Assembly: GCA_032027125.1 (NCBI GenBank)
Contig: JAVSMQ010000001.1
Location: 2,195,689 to 2,259,688 of the forward strand
Direction: 5' to 3'
Length of the DNA: 64,000 bases
From: JANJTB01 sp032027125
Lineage (GTDB): Bacteria; Bacteroidota; Ignavibacteria; Kapaibacteriales; UBA2268
Shown: in pieces, positions 23,954 to 34,110 of the stretch
How positions within the stretch are numbered: position 1 is the stretch's first letter
Layout: every line of letters starts with the position of its first letter
Program-made: the position numbers and the translations under genes
The notes under the pieces: generated by a model
Seen by the model: the letters and a program-made list of their open reading frames with translations, nothing else
What the model was told of the DNA's origin: nothing
Databases searched by the model: none

Positions 23954-26900
23954 TTATTTTACTACATTGATACTGCGTGTAAGCATAATGTCACCGTTGC
24001 GTAATACTACCTGATATACTCCGCTCGGAATATTCTTTGCATTGATATTCAGATTGTGTGTGCCTGCGGTCTGGTTACCGCTGTAAAGACCTGCAACTAC
24101 CTTACCGCTTGCATCTACAAGACTGATTTCGATATTGCCGCTTTCACTGAGGTAATATTCCATTACGCTTTCTAAGCTTACAGGATTCGGATATGCCTGC
24201 TCCAAACGAGCCGAGCCGTTAAGTCCGGTAAGAGTTACTGTACGTTCATCGCTGTAGCTGTAATCACCGTTTCTGTCGTAAGTCTTCAAACGATAGATAT
24301 ATGTATTGCCGTATTCTACCGCATTGTCAACTACCGGTCCGTAGTTAAGCAATACTGCGCTGTTGCCGGCTGCTTCCATTTCTGCTATCTTGATGAAGAT
24401 TCCGCTGTTTGCCGATGATTTCTCTACTTCAAAACGTGCACTGTTAAGTTCACTTGCAGTTGTCCAGTTAATATCAACACGTTTGCCTGCTGCTACTGCA
24501 TCAAAGCTGAGTAATTCTACAGGGATAACTGTACCGCCACTGCCTTCGATAAAGTCAAAACTTGCTCTAAGGACTGTTTCAATATCACCGAAGTGACGCC
24601 AGTCTAATCCAAGATATACAAGATTTGAAGTCATAGTAGTGGTAGCAATACCGCCGATTCTGGCTTCATCTGGCCATTCAGGGTTCTGAACGCTGTTGTA
24701 ACGGAATGCCATACGGCTGATACCATTACCTATGTGAATGATGTTCATTAAGCCCGGCTGTGGATACATATCGCCTGCAACACCTGTTGACATAACATCA
24801 AACACTAGTTCGCGTCCTACTGCTACACCGGTTAATGTGTTTCCGCTGTAATCGGCGCCTGCACCAAGTGGATTGCCCGGATGGCGGTATTCGCCGCGTA
24901 AGATGTCGGTGACAAATACTTCGTCAGCATCTGCGATGTTTACATTATTNCGTACCATCTCCTCGCTGCCGATGATTAAGTTCTTCTTCTCTACTACATT
25001 ACCTGCTTCTATGAATGAGGTCATGTTGAGTTTTTCCAAACGGCTGAGCGTCTTGTCGTTGCCGTCTGACCACAACAATGTACGGTACATGGAATAATCC
25101 ACGTTACGCGGTTCCCAGCCTGCACGGTTGAATAAATCATAATCGTAGCGGTCTTTCAGAAGATCTATCTCCCAGTCAAGTTTATTCATACCGGTTTCGA
25201 TTGTTGAATAGTTCAAACCGTATGCAAGGTCATCTGTAGTCGGAATTGCAGCACCGAAGTTTGCCTGATTGCTGACTAAGAAACGGACTGCACTGCGCTG
25301 GATNTAGAATCTGCTTATCTTTTCTGTGCTGTTATTNCCGTTGACTTCATCAGGGTCTGTGCTGACAACTATTCTGTAACGAGGGGTTACATTGGCTTCC
25401 ATACCTGTAAATAATGCAGGTACTGTATAGCCGCTGCTGCGTAAGTCATTATATGTCTGAGGAACGAAGTCNTTGCCGAGACCGTCGCCTACATTGAAGG
25501 NTACTTCAAGATAGTCTGTAGCATCTATNTCAACACTGCGTTCTACAGGTCCGAATGCAAGACCGAATGTACCGTTTGGAAGTTCACGGTAAACATTTAC
25601 ATAGAGTTTCTTGCTGAATACAGGCATGTTACCGCTGTTGCGGACAATTGCCTTGATTTCTATCGGTGCGGTTGTCATCAGATATTCTGCATCATTGAAC
25701 ATGCCGTCTGTCGAGCGGTANGTTCCNGGTGCTGTGATNACAAGCATTTCNGCATCGTGGTTGTAAAGAGCGCCGTTGAATTCTACTGCGCCGATGTCAT
25801 AACGACCGCCCGCTGCACCGCGGATATTGCCGTAAATATCATGAGTAACTTCAGGAAGTCTGTCACCGCGGCGGGTTAAGATTGAACCCTTCGTATTGCT
25901 GCGAAGTCTGATTTCTTCAGGATANGTNCCCATAAAGTAATGGTCATTCAGGAAGTTGCCGGTNGAAACTGAATTCAGTTCTGNCNTGGACTCCATCTGC
26001 CATTGTGATAATGAGCGGTATTCGTTGCGGCTGCCGGTTTCGATTATACGGGTTTTCCAATCTGTATATATGTGGCGGTAAGCCGATACGTTTGCAGTAC
26101 CGAACCAGAAGGCATTCTTGTCAGCTGTTAATCCTACATTGGCTGGATAGTCGCCGTGATAGAATATACCCGCTGATACATCGTTGGCTGCACTGATTGT
26201 GCCGTCGCTTACAGCTATTGCATTATTCTGTATGCGCAAGCCTTTTACCTGCTGTATGCCGAGACCTGCAATATTTGCGTTATTTGTAATGCCGTCTTCT
26301 GTCAGCAGAATTGTATTATTAGCAATTACAGAGTTGCGGATAAAGTAATCTGTATAATTTGGAGTCAGTGAGCGAAGTACAGGGTCGCCTATACGTAAGT
26401 CACGCTGTGTAAGCATGTGAATACCCGCACGCATGGTATTGCTGTTCTGTGCTCTCAAATTCCACATTGCATTGTTCATTACGTTGATATCATCATTGAC
26501 AGGAGGGAATACACGGAATTCTGTGCCGCCTACCTGGAACTTGTTGGCATCCTGTTCTACAAGAATACCATAAACTGCATCCTTGCCGCGTACATTGCTG
26601 ATTGCGTTGCCGTCAAGATTTAGCATATAGTTGTTATAGCCGAGTTTCGACTGACTTGCATTACCGCCGGCTATGATACCTGCTGCATAGCTGCCTGCGT
26701 CACCCTTGACATCAAAGATTACGTTGTTTTTGACTGTGGCTGACTTCTCGTTGCCTACAACTACACCGGCACCCGATACATTATATATCTTGTTGCCTTC
26801 GATAAGTGTGTTATCGTTGTAGAAAGGAGCAAAGTCAGATAGCTGTGGTACACGTAAAGGACCGATACCGAGTGATACAACGCCATAACCGAAACCGCTT

Positions 26901-29710
26901 ATGTCGTTGCCTATGAATTTATTATTCATATTAGGCAGTGTATCAAAAGCTATGGACATAATTTCATTACTTAATGCCATTAATTCGCAGCGGTTGACTA
27001 TACCTGCCGAATAACCGACCCAGCCTGTTTCTGTGATTTCTGTGTTCGGAGTAAACACAAATCCGTCAACTATGCTGTAGTGTGCATTTGGCAGACGTAC
27101 TTTGTTAGCTATGGAAAGCTTGTTGTTTTCCATTATGACGTTCTTGATATTGATATTGCTTGAGCCGGCTCCAAGATAGAATACTGCTCCGAATGCATCC
27201 TGATCTGAATTAAGAACGAATCTGAAGGACTTATTGGCTCCGCCGTCGAATGTAATATAACCGCCGTTGTTAGAGAATTTAGTATAGTAAGAGTTATTCA
27301 TGTTTTCTAACTGAATAGCGTTTGGAATTGTTGAAGCAAGGCTTTGTCCGAACATTACACCTTTTCCATTTGTACTGTTAAGATTTATCTTAACAGAGGC
27401 ACGTGTCACAAGTCTGTCTTCGGATGGTTTGAACGTAAGTGTCCAGTATTCGCCTGTAGCCTTATTATATCCTAAACCCATAATTGCTGTGGATAAATCC
27501 CATGCAGGAGCATTATTATCACGACTATTTACAGTATATTCTGCATCTGTAAATTCGAATGAAACCGAACCGTTCATGCCGCGAAGATAAAGCATATCCA
27601 TAGCTTCATCAATATTTTTGAAGTTGCGGGTATTGCCTAAGAATTTACTGCCTATTGTGTATTTTCCAATCAAACCGCTTGAAACTGTAAAGAAGATAGT
27701 TATAGTGTTGTTTTCAGATTCAAGGTCATCGGGATGTGATACTGTCATTGTTGCGGAATAATTACCCGGTTTAAGTATCGCTGTCTGTGGGAAATATACC
27801 TGTTTAAGATTGTAACGTCCTTGAGGTATATCTTCAACCATTACCAGTTCGTTATAAACGATTGTAAGTGACGGAAGTTCACGGATAACAAGACGGGTAG
27901 GTGCATTTGAAATATCACCCACACCTTCGTTGCTGAGTGTTCCCATTGGTATAAATGGTCTGCCGGCAATATAGTCGCTGCCCGGGGCAGGAACGTCAAT
28001 TGACTTGGCTGCTGCTTCGATTTCATCTTTTACAGCAAATTGATACACAGGGTCACCAGGACGGCGGAACTTGTTATTAAAAGGCTCCATATCGGTAGCA
28101 CTTAGAAGGTCAACTCTGAGATAAGCAGAATAAATATCGGTTACATCAGTTCTCCATGTTCCGAAATCAAGATTGACTTTTTGTTTTGCAGCTACGACAT
28201 ACCGACCGAAGTCTGCAGTATCCCATTTGATTTCTTTAGTAATCTGCAGATTACCCTTTGAATCGTAAACATCAAAGTATGCATTAAATTTTGCAATACC
28301 GCGGAGACCAACGTTTTGCACTACACCGCGGAGATCCAAACTAAGACCTCTTGGGTATTTGTGGAAACGCGGAGGACCGCTCGAAAGTGGCAGAGTTATA
28401 TCTACTGCTGAAAGATCCCATTCCCATGAAACAGTAAATACTTTTTTCATGTATTTCATATTATTGATATCTTTGCCAAGACCAAGCACAAGCTGATATT
28501 CACCGCCGTTTGCCCATTGAAATCCATAAATTGGACTGGTTGTTGCAGCAGGTCCGGTTGCTTTCTGTATATTGTAAAGAAGATTTTGTCCAATAATATC
28601 ACTTCCTACTCTGATTTCTGATGAATTGGTTACAGGATCTACACCGGTATAAATTACATTCAGATTCGGAAGTGGTCCTAAAATCTGGTAAGTCAAAATA
28701 GTACCCGAAGCCAATGGACTACCAAATGTTACGGATGGTCTTTTAAATTCGGTTGGAACTCCGCTTTTAATTCTTGTTGTTCCGTCATATTTTTCTCCGG
28801 CTAAAAGAATATCATCAGGAGCTTTGGTGTCGGGGAATGAAGACTTAAACGGAAGTGCGAAATCAAGCAGATAATCCTCAATTTCACCGTAGTTCATTCC
28901 ATACCAGCCGCCGTAATATGAAGTATAATCATACAAATAACCATTCCAGCAAGGGTCGCCGCCCATACCGCGGGTATTATTTGCAGGCATACCATAGTAA
29001 CTCCAGCCCTGATGCATTATACGCATTCTGGTTGTACCGGTTTTCTGGTTATCCGGAATTGATACCTGATATTCATAAGGCACATTAAGTTGACATCCTC
29101 CATAGAATGACCAATCAGATGTTGCTCCAATTTTCTTAGTTGTTCCTGCAGCAATATTTGTTGGGCTGTTTACCCATTCACCTGCATCAACAAAGTCACC
29201 GTCCATATTAAAATCAATAAATATTCTAAAATACCAATATGTATAATAGCCATACATTAAACAATAGTCAGTACCGTTATAAGAATAGTAATTTCTGTCA
29301 ACAAAGGTTTTGATGTTGTAAGTTTCACCGGGAGATACTTCACCCCTGACATTTGTGAAAACATAACAATGTTCCCAGGGACCCCAATTAGCCGCAGCTC
29401 TTGAAATTCTCTTGAGTTTTGTTTCATTGTTTTCGAAAGGATTATATACCTCTACCTCAAGGATAGGACAGGTATAAAAATAATCATAACCATAACCTTT
29501 GTAACCCCAGATAATCATCTGTTCAGGGTAACAAGCAGTTGTATAACCCCATTGCTGATTTACAATAACATCATCAATACTGGGAATACAGTAATTAGTA
29601 GGACCCGGGTCCTGTTGCGATTGCAAGTCAATTGATGCAACCGAAAACAATACAAAAAGCATTGCTAAAGTGGCTGTCATTCTTTTGACTAAGCGTAATG
29701 AATTTTTCAT
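23954..29710 (-). CDS. Giant type IX secreted protein with GEVED and beta-helix regions
   Basis: I take the ATG at 29710 (1918 residues); the frame is open 25 codons further but the signal peptide MKNSLRLVKRMTATLAML starts here. A GEVED domain lies at about 150-300 (IFIDFNMDGDFVDAGEW, GEIEDYLLDF). CARDB-like beta domains follow to about 700. A right-handed parallel beta-helix spans about 750-1350, seen as repeated N-N-x-I turns (IEGNKIYNVSGAGVVV, TVKNNVIFDV). The end is a type IX sorting domain: AYPNPVSLESVM, LVDASGKVV and SGVYQVVLRNG. About 15 ambiguous bases fall at 24950-25986. It is probably a surface adhesin or matrix protein. Confidence 0.88.
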   Translation of the reverse strand: MKNSLRLVKRMTATLAMLFVLFSVASIDLQSQQDPGPTNYCIPSIDDVIVNQQWGYTTACYPEQMIIWGYKGYGYDYFYTCPILEVEVYNPFENNETKLKRISRAAANWGPWEHCYVFTNVRGEVSPGETYNIKTFVDRNYYSYNGTDYCLMYGYYTYWYFRIFIDFNMDGDFVDAGEWVNSPTNIAAGTTKKIGATSDWSFYGGCQLNVPYEYQVSIPDNQKTGTTRMRIMHQGWSYYGMPANNTRGMGGDPCWNGYLYDYTSYYGGWYGMNYGEIEDYLLDFALPFKSSFPDTKAPDDILLAGEKYDGTTRIKSGVPTEFKRPSVTFGSPLASGTILTYQILGPLPNLNVIYTGVDPVTNSSEIRVGSDIIGQNLLYNIQKATGPAATTSPIYGFQWANGGEYQLVLGLGKDINNMKYMKKVFTVSWEWDLSAVDITLPLSSGPPRFHKYPRGLSLDLRGVVQNVGLRGIAKFNAYFDVYDSKGNLQITKEIKWDTADFGRYVVAAKQKVNLDFGTWRTDVTDIYSAYLRVDLLSATDMEPFNNKFRRPGDPVYQFAVKDEIEAAAKSIDVPAPGSDYIAGRPFIPMGTLSNEGVGDISNAPTRLVIRELPSLTIVYNELVMVEDIPQGRYNLKQVYFPQTAILKPGNYSATMTVSHPDDLESENNTITIFFTVSSGLIGKYTIGSKFLGNTRNFKNIDEAMDMLYLRGMNGSVSFEFTDAEYTVNSRDNNAPAWDLSTAIMGLGYNKATGEYWTLTFKPSEDRLVTRASVKINLNSTNGKGVMFGQSLASTIPNAIQLENMNNSYYTKFSNNGGYITFDGGANKSFRFVLNSDQDAFGAVFYLGAGSSNINIKNVIMENNKLSIANKVRLPNAHYSIVDGFVFTPNTEITETGWVGYSAGIVNRCELMALSNEIMSIAFDTLPNMNNKFIGNDISGFGYGVVSLGIGPLRVPQLSDFAPFYNDNTLIEGNKIYNVSGAGVVVGNEKSATVKNNVIFDVKGDAGSYAAGIIAGGNASQSKLGYNNYMLNLDGNAISNVRGKDAVYGILVEQDANKFQVGGTEFRVFPPVNDDINVMNNAMWNLRAQNSNTMRAGIHMLTQRDLRIGDPVLRSLTPNYTDYFIRNSVIANNTILLTEDGITNNANIAGLGIQQVKGLRIQNNAIAVSDGTISAANDVSAGIFYHGDYPANVGLTADKNAFWFGTANVSAYRHIYTDWKTRIIETGSRNEYRSLSQWQMESXXELNSVXTGNFLNDHYFMXXYPEEIRLRSNTKGSILTRRGDRLPEVTHDIYGNIRGAAGGRYDIGAVEFNGALYNHDXEMLXITAXGXYRSTDGMFNDAEYLMTTAPIEIKAIVRNSGNMPVFSKKLYVNVYRELPNGTFGLAFGPVERSVXIDATDYLEVXFNVGDGLGXDFVPQTYNDLRSSGYTVPALFTGMEANVTPRYRIVVSTDPDEVNXNNSTEKISRFXIQRSAVRFLVSNQANFGAAIPTTDDLAYGLNYSTIETGMNKLDWEIDLLKDRYDYDLFNRAGWEPRNVDYSMYRTLLWSDGNDKTLSRLEKLNMTSFIEAGNVVEKKNLIIGSEEMVXNNVNIADADEVFVTDILRGEYRHPGNPLGAGADYSGNTLTGVAVGRELVFDVMSTGVAGDMYPQPGLMNIIHIGNGISRMAFRYNSVQNPEWPDEARIGGIATTTMTSNLVYLGLDWRHFGDIETVLRASFDFIEGSGGTVIPVELLSFDAVAAGKRVDINWTTASELNSARFEVEKSSANSGIFIKIAEMEAAGNSAVLLNYGPVVDNAVEYGNTYIYRLKTYDRNGDYSYSDERTVTLTGLNGSARLEQAYPNPVSLESVMEYYLSESGNIEISLVDASGKVVAGLYSGNQTAGTHNLNINAKNIPSGVYQVVLRNGDIMLTRSINVVK

Positions 29711-29869
29711 TTTAAAAACCTTTAAACATTTAATTAAAAAAAAATAATTATAAAATATTTTGTAACCATTTTTAAATATCTTCATTGACTATAAACAGTA
29801 ACACTAAAATAAACAAATTGTTACAAAGTTACTTTAATTATTTGAATATTTTTTTTTTCACCTTATTTA

Positions 29870-30103
29870 TTATACATTAACTTTAAACAAACTAACATAT
29901 TTAATGCCAAATTTATAATTACTTTCTTGATATTGTTCCATTTTCGAACAATATTTGTTTATTTTGGATTCATGATATGGTATATTACACCTTGGGCATT
30001 TATAATCAGAAAATAATTTATAAATTTCAAAATAATATCTTCTAATGATGAAATACTTATTTTTATACGAAAATAATATTTCATCCGAAATAAATAATTT
30101 CAT
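29870..30103 (-). CDS. Possible small CxxC protein
   Basis: A 77-residue frame with CPRCNIPYHESKINKYC, which could bind zinc, and a hydrophobic, Tyr/Phe-rich rest. The region is very AT-rich, no homologue is recognised and there is no supporting start context, so it may be spurious. Confidence 0.25.
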   Translation of the reverse strand: MKLFISDEILFSYKNKYFIIRRYYFEIYKLFSDYKCPRCNIPYHESKINKYCSKMEQYQESNYKFGIKYVSLFKVNV

Positions 30104-30160
30104 ATTTTTGTTTTTTAAAATGTTGTTTCTATTAATTGATAATCAAAGGGATAGTCGTTT

Positions 30161-30808
30161 ATGAAAAAGCTTTTTAGTCTTATTTTTGTTATATTCATTT
30201 TTGCATCTGATGCTTACCCGCAAAATAGCGGTATAATTATCAATTTGAATGATTCAAAAAAAGCATTAAGAGATTATTACTCGTCCGGTAAATATGAACT
30301 TGAGCTTGAGAAGAATATTAACGATGCACTTCTTAATCTTGCACAATTAGATATACCTGATAATGCGGCATTTGTTTTTGATGTTGATGAGACGGCACTT
30401 TCAAACTGGAGTTATGAAACTGCTTTTGACTTCGGTTATGTCAAAAAATATTGGGATGAATGGGTGGACTCTGCTAAAGCTCCGGCAATTGTTCAGGTGA
30501 AACGTTTTTATGATTCACTAGTCTCAAAAAATGTAAAAATTATTTTTATAACCGGAAGAAGCCATGTTTATTACCAAAAAACTTATGACAATCTTGTTAA
30601 TGAAGGATATAAGCGAATTGATACATTAATTTGTAAACCTGCTGAATTTTCAGGGAAAAAAGCCGTTGAGTATAAATCTGCTAAAAGACGGGAATTATCC
30701 GTTAAGTATAAAATTATCGGCTCAATCGGTGACCAGTGGAGTGATTTGGAAGGTGGATGGACAATATTAAAAGTTAAAATACCTAATTATATGTATTTTA
30801 TTGAATAG
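30161..30808 (+). CDS. Exported HAD acid phosphatase (class B / IIIB type)
   Basis: A 215-residue periplasmic phosphatase. A signal peptide (cleavage near AYPQ) precedes the HAD motif I FVFDVDETALSN, with the nucleophile and acid Asp as DxD. Motif II is IIFITGRS, a Lys follows near the middle, and motif IV is IGSIGDQWSDLEGG. This layout is that of subfamily IIIB acid phosphatases, which includes the e(P4) lipoprotein and plant acid phosphatases. It probably removes phosphate from nucleotides or other monoesters. The lipobox of e(P4) is absent. Confidence 0.85.
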   Translation: MKKLFSLIFVIFIFASDAYPQNSGIIINLNDSKKALRDYYSSGKYELELEKNINDALLNLAQLDIPDNAAFVFDVDETALSNWSYETAFDFGYVKKYWDEWVDSAKAPAIVQVKRFYDSLVSKNVKIIFITGRSHVYYQKTYDNLVNEGYKRIDTLICKPAEFSGKKAVEYKSAKRRELSVKYKIIGSIGDQWSDLEGGWTILKVKIPNYMYFIE

Positions 30809-30946
30809 ACTATTATGATTGATAAAAACCTGTCGGTTGTCAGGCAACACAATTGAATTGGAATCTATTTTCGATTGATTTCTTTAATATCTCAACATTT
30901 TATCATATTAAATCGTCAAATGTTCTTTTTAGATTGCGAGAATATT

Positions 30947-32164
30947 ATGTTCCCCGGATTAAATGAACAAATGGATGTTATAAGGCAGGGTGTTGTTGAT
31001 TTGCTGCCAGAAAATGAATTAGTCCATAAAATTGAAAAGTCAATTAAACAAAATAAACCGCTTAATATTAAACTGGGTGCAGACCCAAGCCGACCTGACC
31101 TGCATATCGGTCATGCAGTTGTTCTGCATAAAATGAGACAATTTCAGGATTTGGGACATGAAGCAACTCTAATCATCGGTGATTTTACTGGTATGATTGG
31201 AGACCCAACAGGTAAATCCAAAACCCGCCCGCAATTGACACTTGAAGAAACCAAAATTAATGGTCAATCTTATATCGAGCAGGCAACTATCATTCTGCGT
31301 GCGGATAGATTAATCGTAAAATATAATTCTGAATGGCTTAATTCTATGAATTTTGTAGATGTGATTAAACTTGCTTCAAATTATACAGTCGCTCAGATGC
31401 TCGAACGTGATGATTTCAGCAACCGTTACAAATCAGGCACACCAATAAGTATTCATGAACTGCTTTATCCTCTTGCTCAGGGAATGGATTCGGTAGTGAT
31501 AAAATCCGATGTAGAGCTTGGAGGAACTGACCAAAAATTCAATCTGCTTGTCGGCAGGGAGCTTCAAAAACAGTATGGAGTCGAGCCGCAGTGCATTTTG
31601 ACTATGCCGATTCTTGCAGGAACTGACGGAATTCAGAAAATGTCTAAATCTCTTGACAATTATATTGCTCTGACTGATTCCCCAAAAGAAATGTTCGGCA
31701 AAACTATGTCAATTCCCGATAATCTTATCACACTTTATATGCTCCATGCTGCGTTTATGGATTCAGCCAAAATCAAAGCAACTGAAGAAGGATTAAAGGA
31801 CGGCTCAGTTCACCCGAGAAATGCAAAAGTAGAAACCGCTATGAAAATTGTTGAAGTATATCACGGTGCCGATTCTGCAAAATCTGCTTTTGAAGAGTTT
31901 GAAAGAATATTTGTAAATAAAGATATCCCCGACGTTATTGATGAAATGGTAATTGAATGTGACGGCGGAAAAATTGGTCTTGCAGATTTGCTCATGACCG
32001 CATTACTCACTCCATCAAAAAAGGAATCAAGAAGATTAATTGAACAGGGCGGCGTAACAGTTGACGGTGAAAAATGCACTGACCCGTTCACTCATATTGA
32101 TATCAGTACCAAAAGGCTTCTTAAAGTTGGCAAGAGAAAGTTCTTATATGTAATTTCTAATTGA
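30947..32164 (+). CDS. tyrS: Tyrosyl-tRNA synthetase
   Basis: Charges tRNA-Tyr in the cytoplasm. I start at the ATG at 30947 (405 residues, MFPGLNEQMDVIRQG); upstream in-frame ATGs add a hydrophobic stretch not seen in the family. The class I HIGH motif is at residues 53-56 (DLHIGHAVV) and KMSKS is intact (QKMSKSLDN, about 230). GDFTGMIGDPTG fits the TyrZ-type long-insert branch. A C-terminal S4 RNA-binding domain (LIEQGGVTVDGEKC ... LKVGKRKFLYV) completes the protein. Confidence 0.95.
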   Translation: MFPGLNEQMDVIRQGVVDLLPENELVHKIEKSIKQNKPLNIKLGADPSRPDLHIGHAVVLHKMRQFQDLGHEATLIIGDFTGMIGDPTGKSKTRPQLTLEETKINGQSYIEQATIILRADRLIVKYNSEWLNSMNFVDVIKLASNYTVAQMLERDDFSNRYKSGTPISIHELLYPLAQGMDSVVIKSDVELGGTDQKFNLLVGRELQKQYGVEPQCILTMPILAGTDGIQKMSKSLDNYIALTDSPKEMFGKTMSIPDNLITLYMLHAAFMDSAKIKATEEGLKDGSVHPRNAKVETAMKIVEVYHGADSAKSAFEEFERIFVNKDIPDVIDEMVIECDGGKIGLADLLMTALLTPSKKESRRLIEQGGVTVDGEKCTDPFTHIDISTKRLLKVGKRKFLYVISN

Positions 32165-32204
32165 ACGTTTTAATAACAAATTTTTATATCTTAACGAGGA
32201 TTTT

Positions 32205-32909
32205 ATGGAGCTTTTTCTTCTGCCCGAAACCTGGATTGCACTCCTGACTCTTACTTTTCTGGAAATTGTATTAGGGGTTGATAATATAATATTTATTTCT
32301 ATTATTTCTAACAAACTGCCAAAGGATGACCGACAAAAAGCCAGAGTTATAGGTCTGTCATTTGCAATAATCGTCCGTGTTTTGATGCTACTTGCAATCA
32401 GCTGGCTTGTACATTTTACTGAGCCGCTTATGACAGTTTTTAATTTTGCATTGAGCGGCAGAGATATTATTTTATTCTTAGGAGGGTTGTTCCTGCTGGC
32501 AAAGAGTACATCGGAAATTCATCACAAAGTTACTCATGAAGAAGAACTCATAAATGTCAAAGCCAAAACTACGGTTAAATCAGCGATAATTCAGATTATT
32601 TTACTTGATATAATTTTTTCGTTCGATTCAATTTTAACTGCTGTCGGACTGACAAATCATGTGATTTTGATGATAATTGCCGTTATTATTTCAATGATAA
32701 TAATGATGGTATTTGCAGGTAAAATTGCAGATTTTATATCAAAATATCCAACTCTTCAGATGCTTGCTCTCTCATTTTTAATCCTTATCGGGTTTATGCT
32801 TGTACTTGAAGGATTCCATACTCACGTTCCAAAAGGATATATTTATTTCGCCGTATTTTTCTCCTTGCTTGTAGAATTTTTGAATATCAAAATCCGGGAT
32901 AAAAAGTAG
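32205..32909 (+). CDS. TerC-family integral membrane protein
   Basis: A 234-residue protein with seven predicted membrane spans. The two family signatures with buried Asp are present: EIVLGVDNIIFISI near the N-terminus and DIIFSFDSILTAVGL near residue 145. TerC-type proteins are linked to metal-ion (Mn2+) export or tellurite resistance. No tel/ter genes are nearby. It starts 40 bases after tyrS. Confidence 0.9.
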   Translation: MELFLLPETWIALLTLTFLEIVLGVDNIIFISIISNKLPKDDRQKARVIGLSFAIIVRVLMLLAISWLVHFTEPLMTVFNFALSGRDIILFLGGLFLLAKSTSEIHHKVTHEEELINVKAKTTVKSAIIQIILLDIIFSFDSILTAVGLTNHVILMIIAVIISMIIMMVFAGKIADFISKYPTLQMLALSFLILIGFMLVLEGFHTHVPKGYIYFAVFFSLLVEFLNIKIRDKK

Positions 32910-32978
32910 GTCTGATATGTTCTGAATAATTACAAGTTATTTTGAAATCGTTACAAAATCGCAACCACTTTTTGGTTC

Positions 32979-33107
32979 GTCATTCTGAACGAAGTGAAGA
33001 ATCCAGGCTGTTAATTAATGAAATCATGGATTCTTCGCTCCGCTCTGAATGCCCAATTCTTGGAGTTTTGTATTTGTCCCCCGCCGGCGGGGGCAGGGGG
33101 TGGAAAT
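32979..33107. repeat. Dispersed palindromic repeat with an empty IS110 target
   Basis: 32979-33051 begins GTCATTCTGAACG, continues GAAGTGAAGAATCC, and pairs with GGATTCTTCGCTCCGCTC at its right. The central 50 bases equal those at 14920-14975. From 33074 a GTCCCCCGCCGGCGGGGG hairpin follows, repeated at 60936-60968 and in part at 58006-58019. No gene is seen between 32910 and 33185. Confidence 0.75.
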
Positions 33108-33185
33108 TAATTCATAAATTGGCTACGTCGTGGTCTTCACTTCGTTTATCATGATTGCACCCCAAGTTCGTCATTTGGTTTAAAT

Positions 33186-33416
33186 CTACACATTAACTTC
33201 TATCTTCCCGCAGAATTTGCCGTATCCGTTTGCGTTTCGGGCGCGGCAGCGGAAATAAATATTTGAAGTTAATTCAGCCGGATAAATAAATGAATTTTCC
33301 GGTCCGGCATATATTTCGACAAAATTCTCGCCGTCATTGCTGCTTTCGAGCTGATAACTCGTGGCATTTTTTGTAATTTCCCAACTGATTTCACGTGTTA
33401 ACGGATTAAATTTCAA
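33186..33416 (-). pseudogene. 3' half of a host gene split by IS66 (FN3 domain)
   Basis: The frame from the insertion point reads KFNPLTREISWEITKNATSY, then QLESSNDGENFVEIYAGPEN, and ends CRARNANGYGKFCGKIEVNV, which is a fibronectin type III domain. It has no start of its own. It continues exactly, in frame, the gene whose 5' part is at 37015-37703, once the IS66 element and one copy of the 8-bp duplication AATTTCAA are removed. Confidence 0.85.
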
Positions 33417-33518
33417 GTAACTACTCAGCCTAACAATACTAATAAAAATAAAATAGAAACGTTTAATTAAAAAGAAATATTTGAGCAGTTTAAAAAGGAT
33501 GTTTTCTGGGGGGAAAAT

Positions 33519-34110
33519 ATGACTTTAGAAGAACAAGTAATACTCTTAATTGAAGAGAACAAGAAATTACGTGAAATAATCGTTATTTTAGAGAAACATA
33601 TAGTTGCTCAAGATAAACAAATTCAAATTCAAGGAAGACGTATATCAGAGCTTGAAGAAGAACTACGTAAGTCAAGATTGTCTAAAAACAGCAGTAATAG
33701 CAGCAAACCTCCCTCATCAGATATTGCAAACCCTAAAAGGAATCAGAGTTTAAGGCAGTCAAGCGGAAAAAAAACAGGTGGTCAAGTCGGTCATAAAGGA
33801 ACAACTTTAAAAATGTCAGATACCCCGGATTTGATAATAGACTTAGCACCAAATTTCTGTAATGAATGCGGGTGCTGTTTAGAAAACGCTGAATCACACT
33901 TAGTAGCCAAAAGGCAGGAAGTAGATATTCCTCCAATACAAACAATAGTAAATGAATACAGACAATATAGTAAAAGATGTCCTCAATGTGGTCATCATCA
34001 GAAAAGTTCATTTCCGAAACACATAACCAATAATATCCAATATGGTCCAAATGTAACATCATTAATATCATATTTTTCAGTATATCAATATGTGCCTTTT
34101 AAGCGATTAA
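33519..34110 (+). pseudogene. IS66 transposase, N-terminal part
   Basis: Codes for residues 1-197 of a transposase: a coiled coil (LIEENKKLREII and RRISELEEELRKSRL), then SKNSSNSSKPPSSD and GKKTGGQVGHKG, the hallmark IS66 N-terminal segment, and a zinc-finger region with CNECGCCL and CPQCGHH. The frame is broken by the nested element after FKRL. It resumes at 36199; joined, the gene is 1395 bases and 464 codons plus stop. Confidence 0.9.

Noticed and set aside
24363..29088. Plus-strand frames within the giant secreted protein gene
   Set aside because: They are shadows of the minus-strand gene, with odd composition and no domains.
33385..33405. parS-like site (TTTCACGTG)
   Set aside because: Only the nine central bases match the 16-bp parS consensus, it lies in a coding region, and it is 30 kb from parB.
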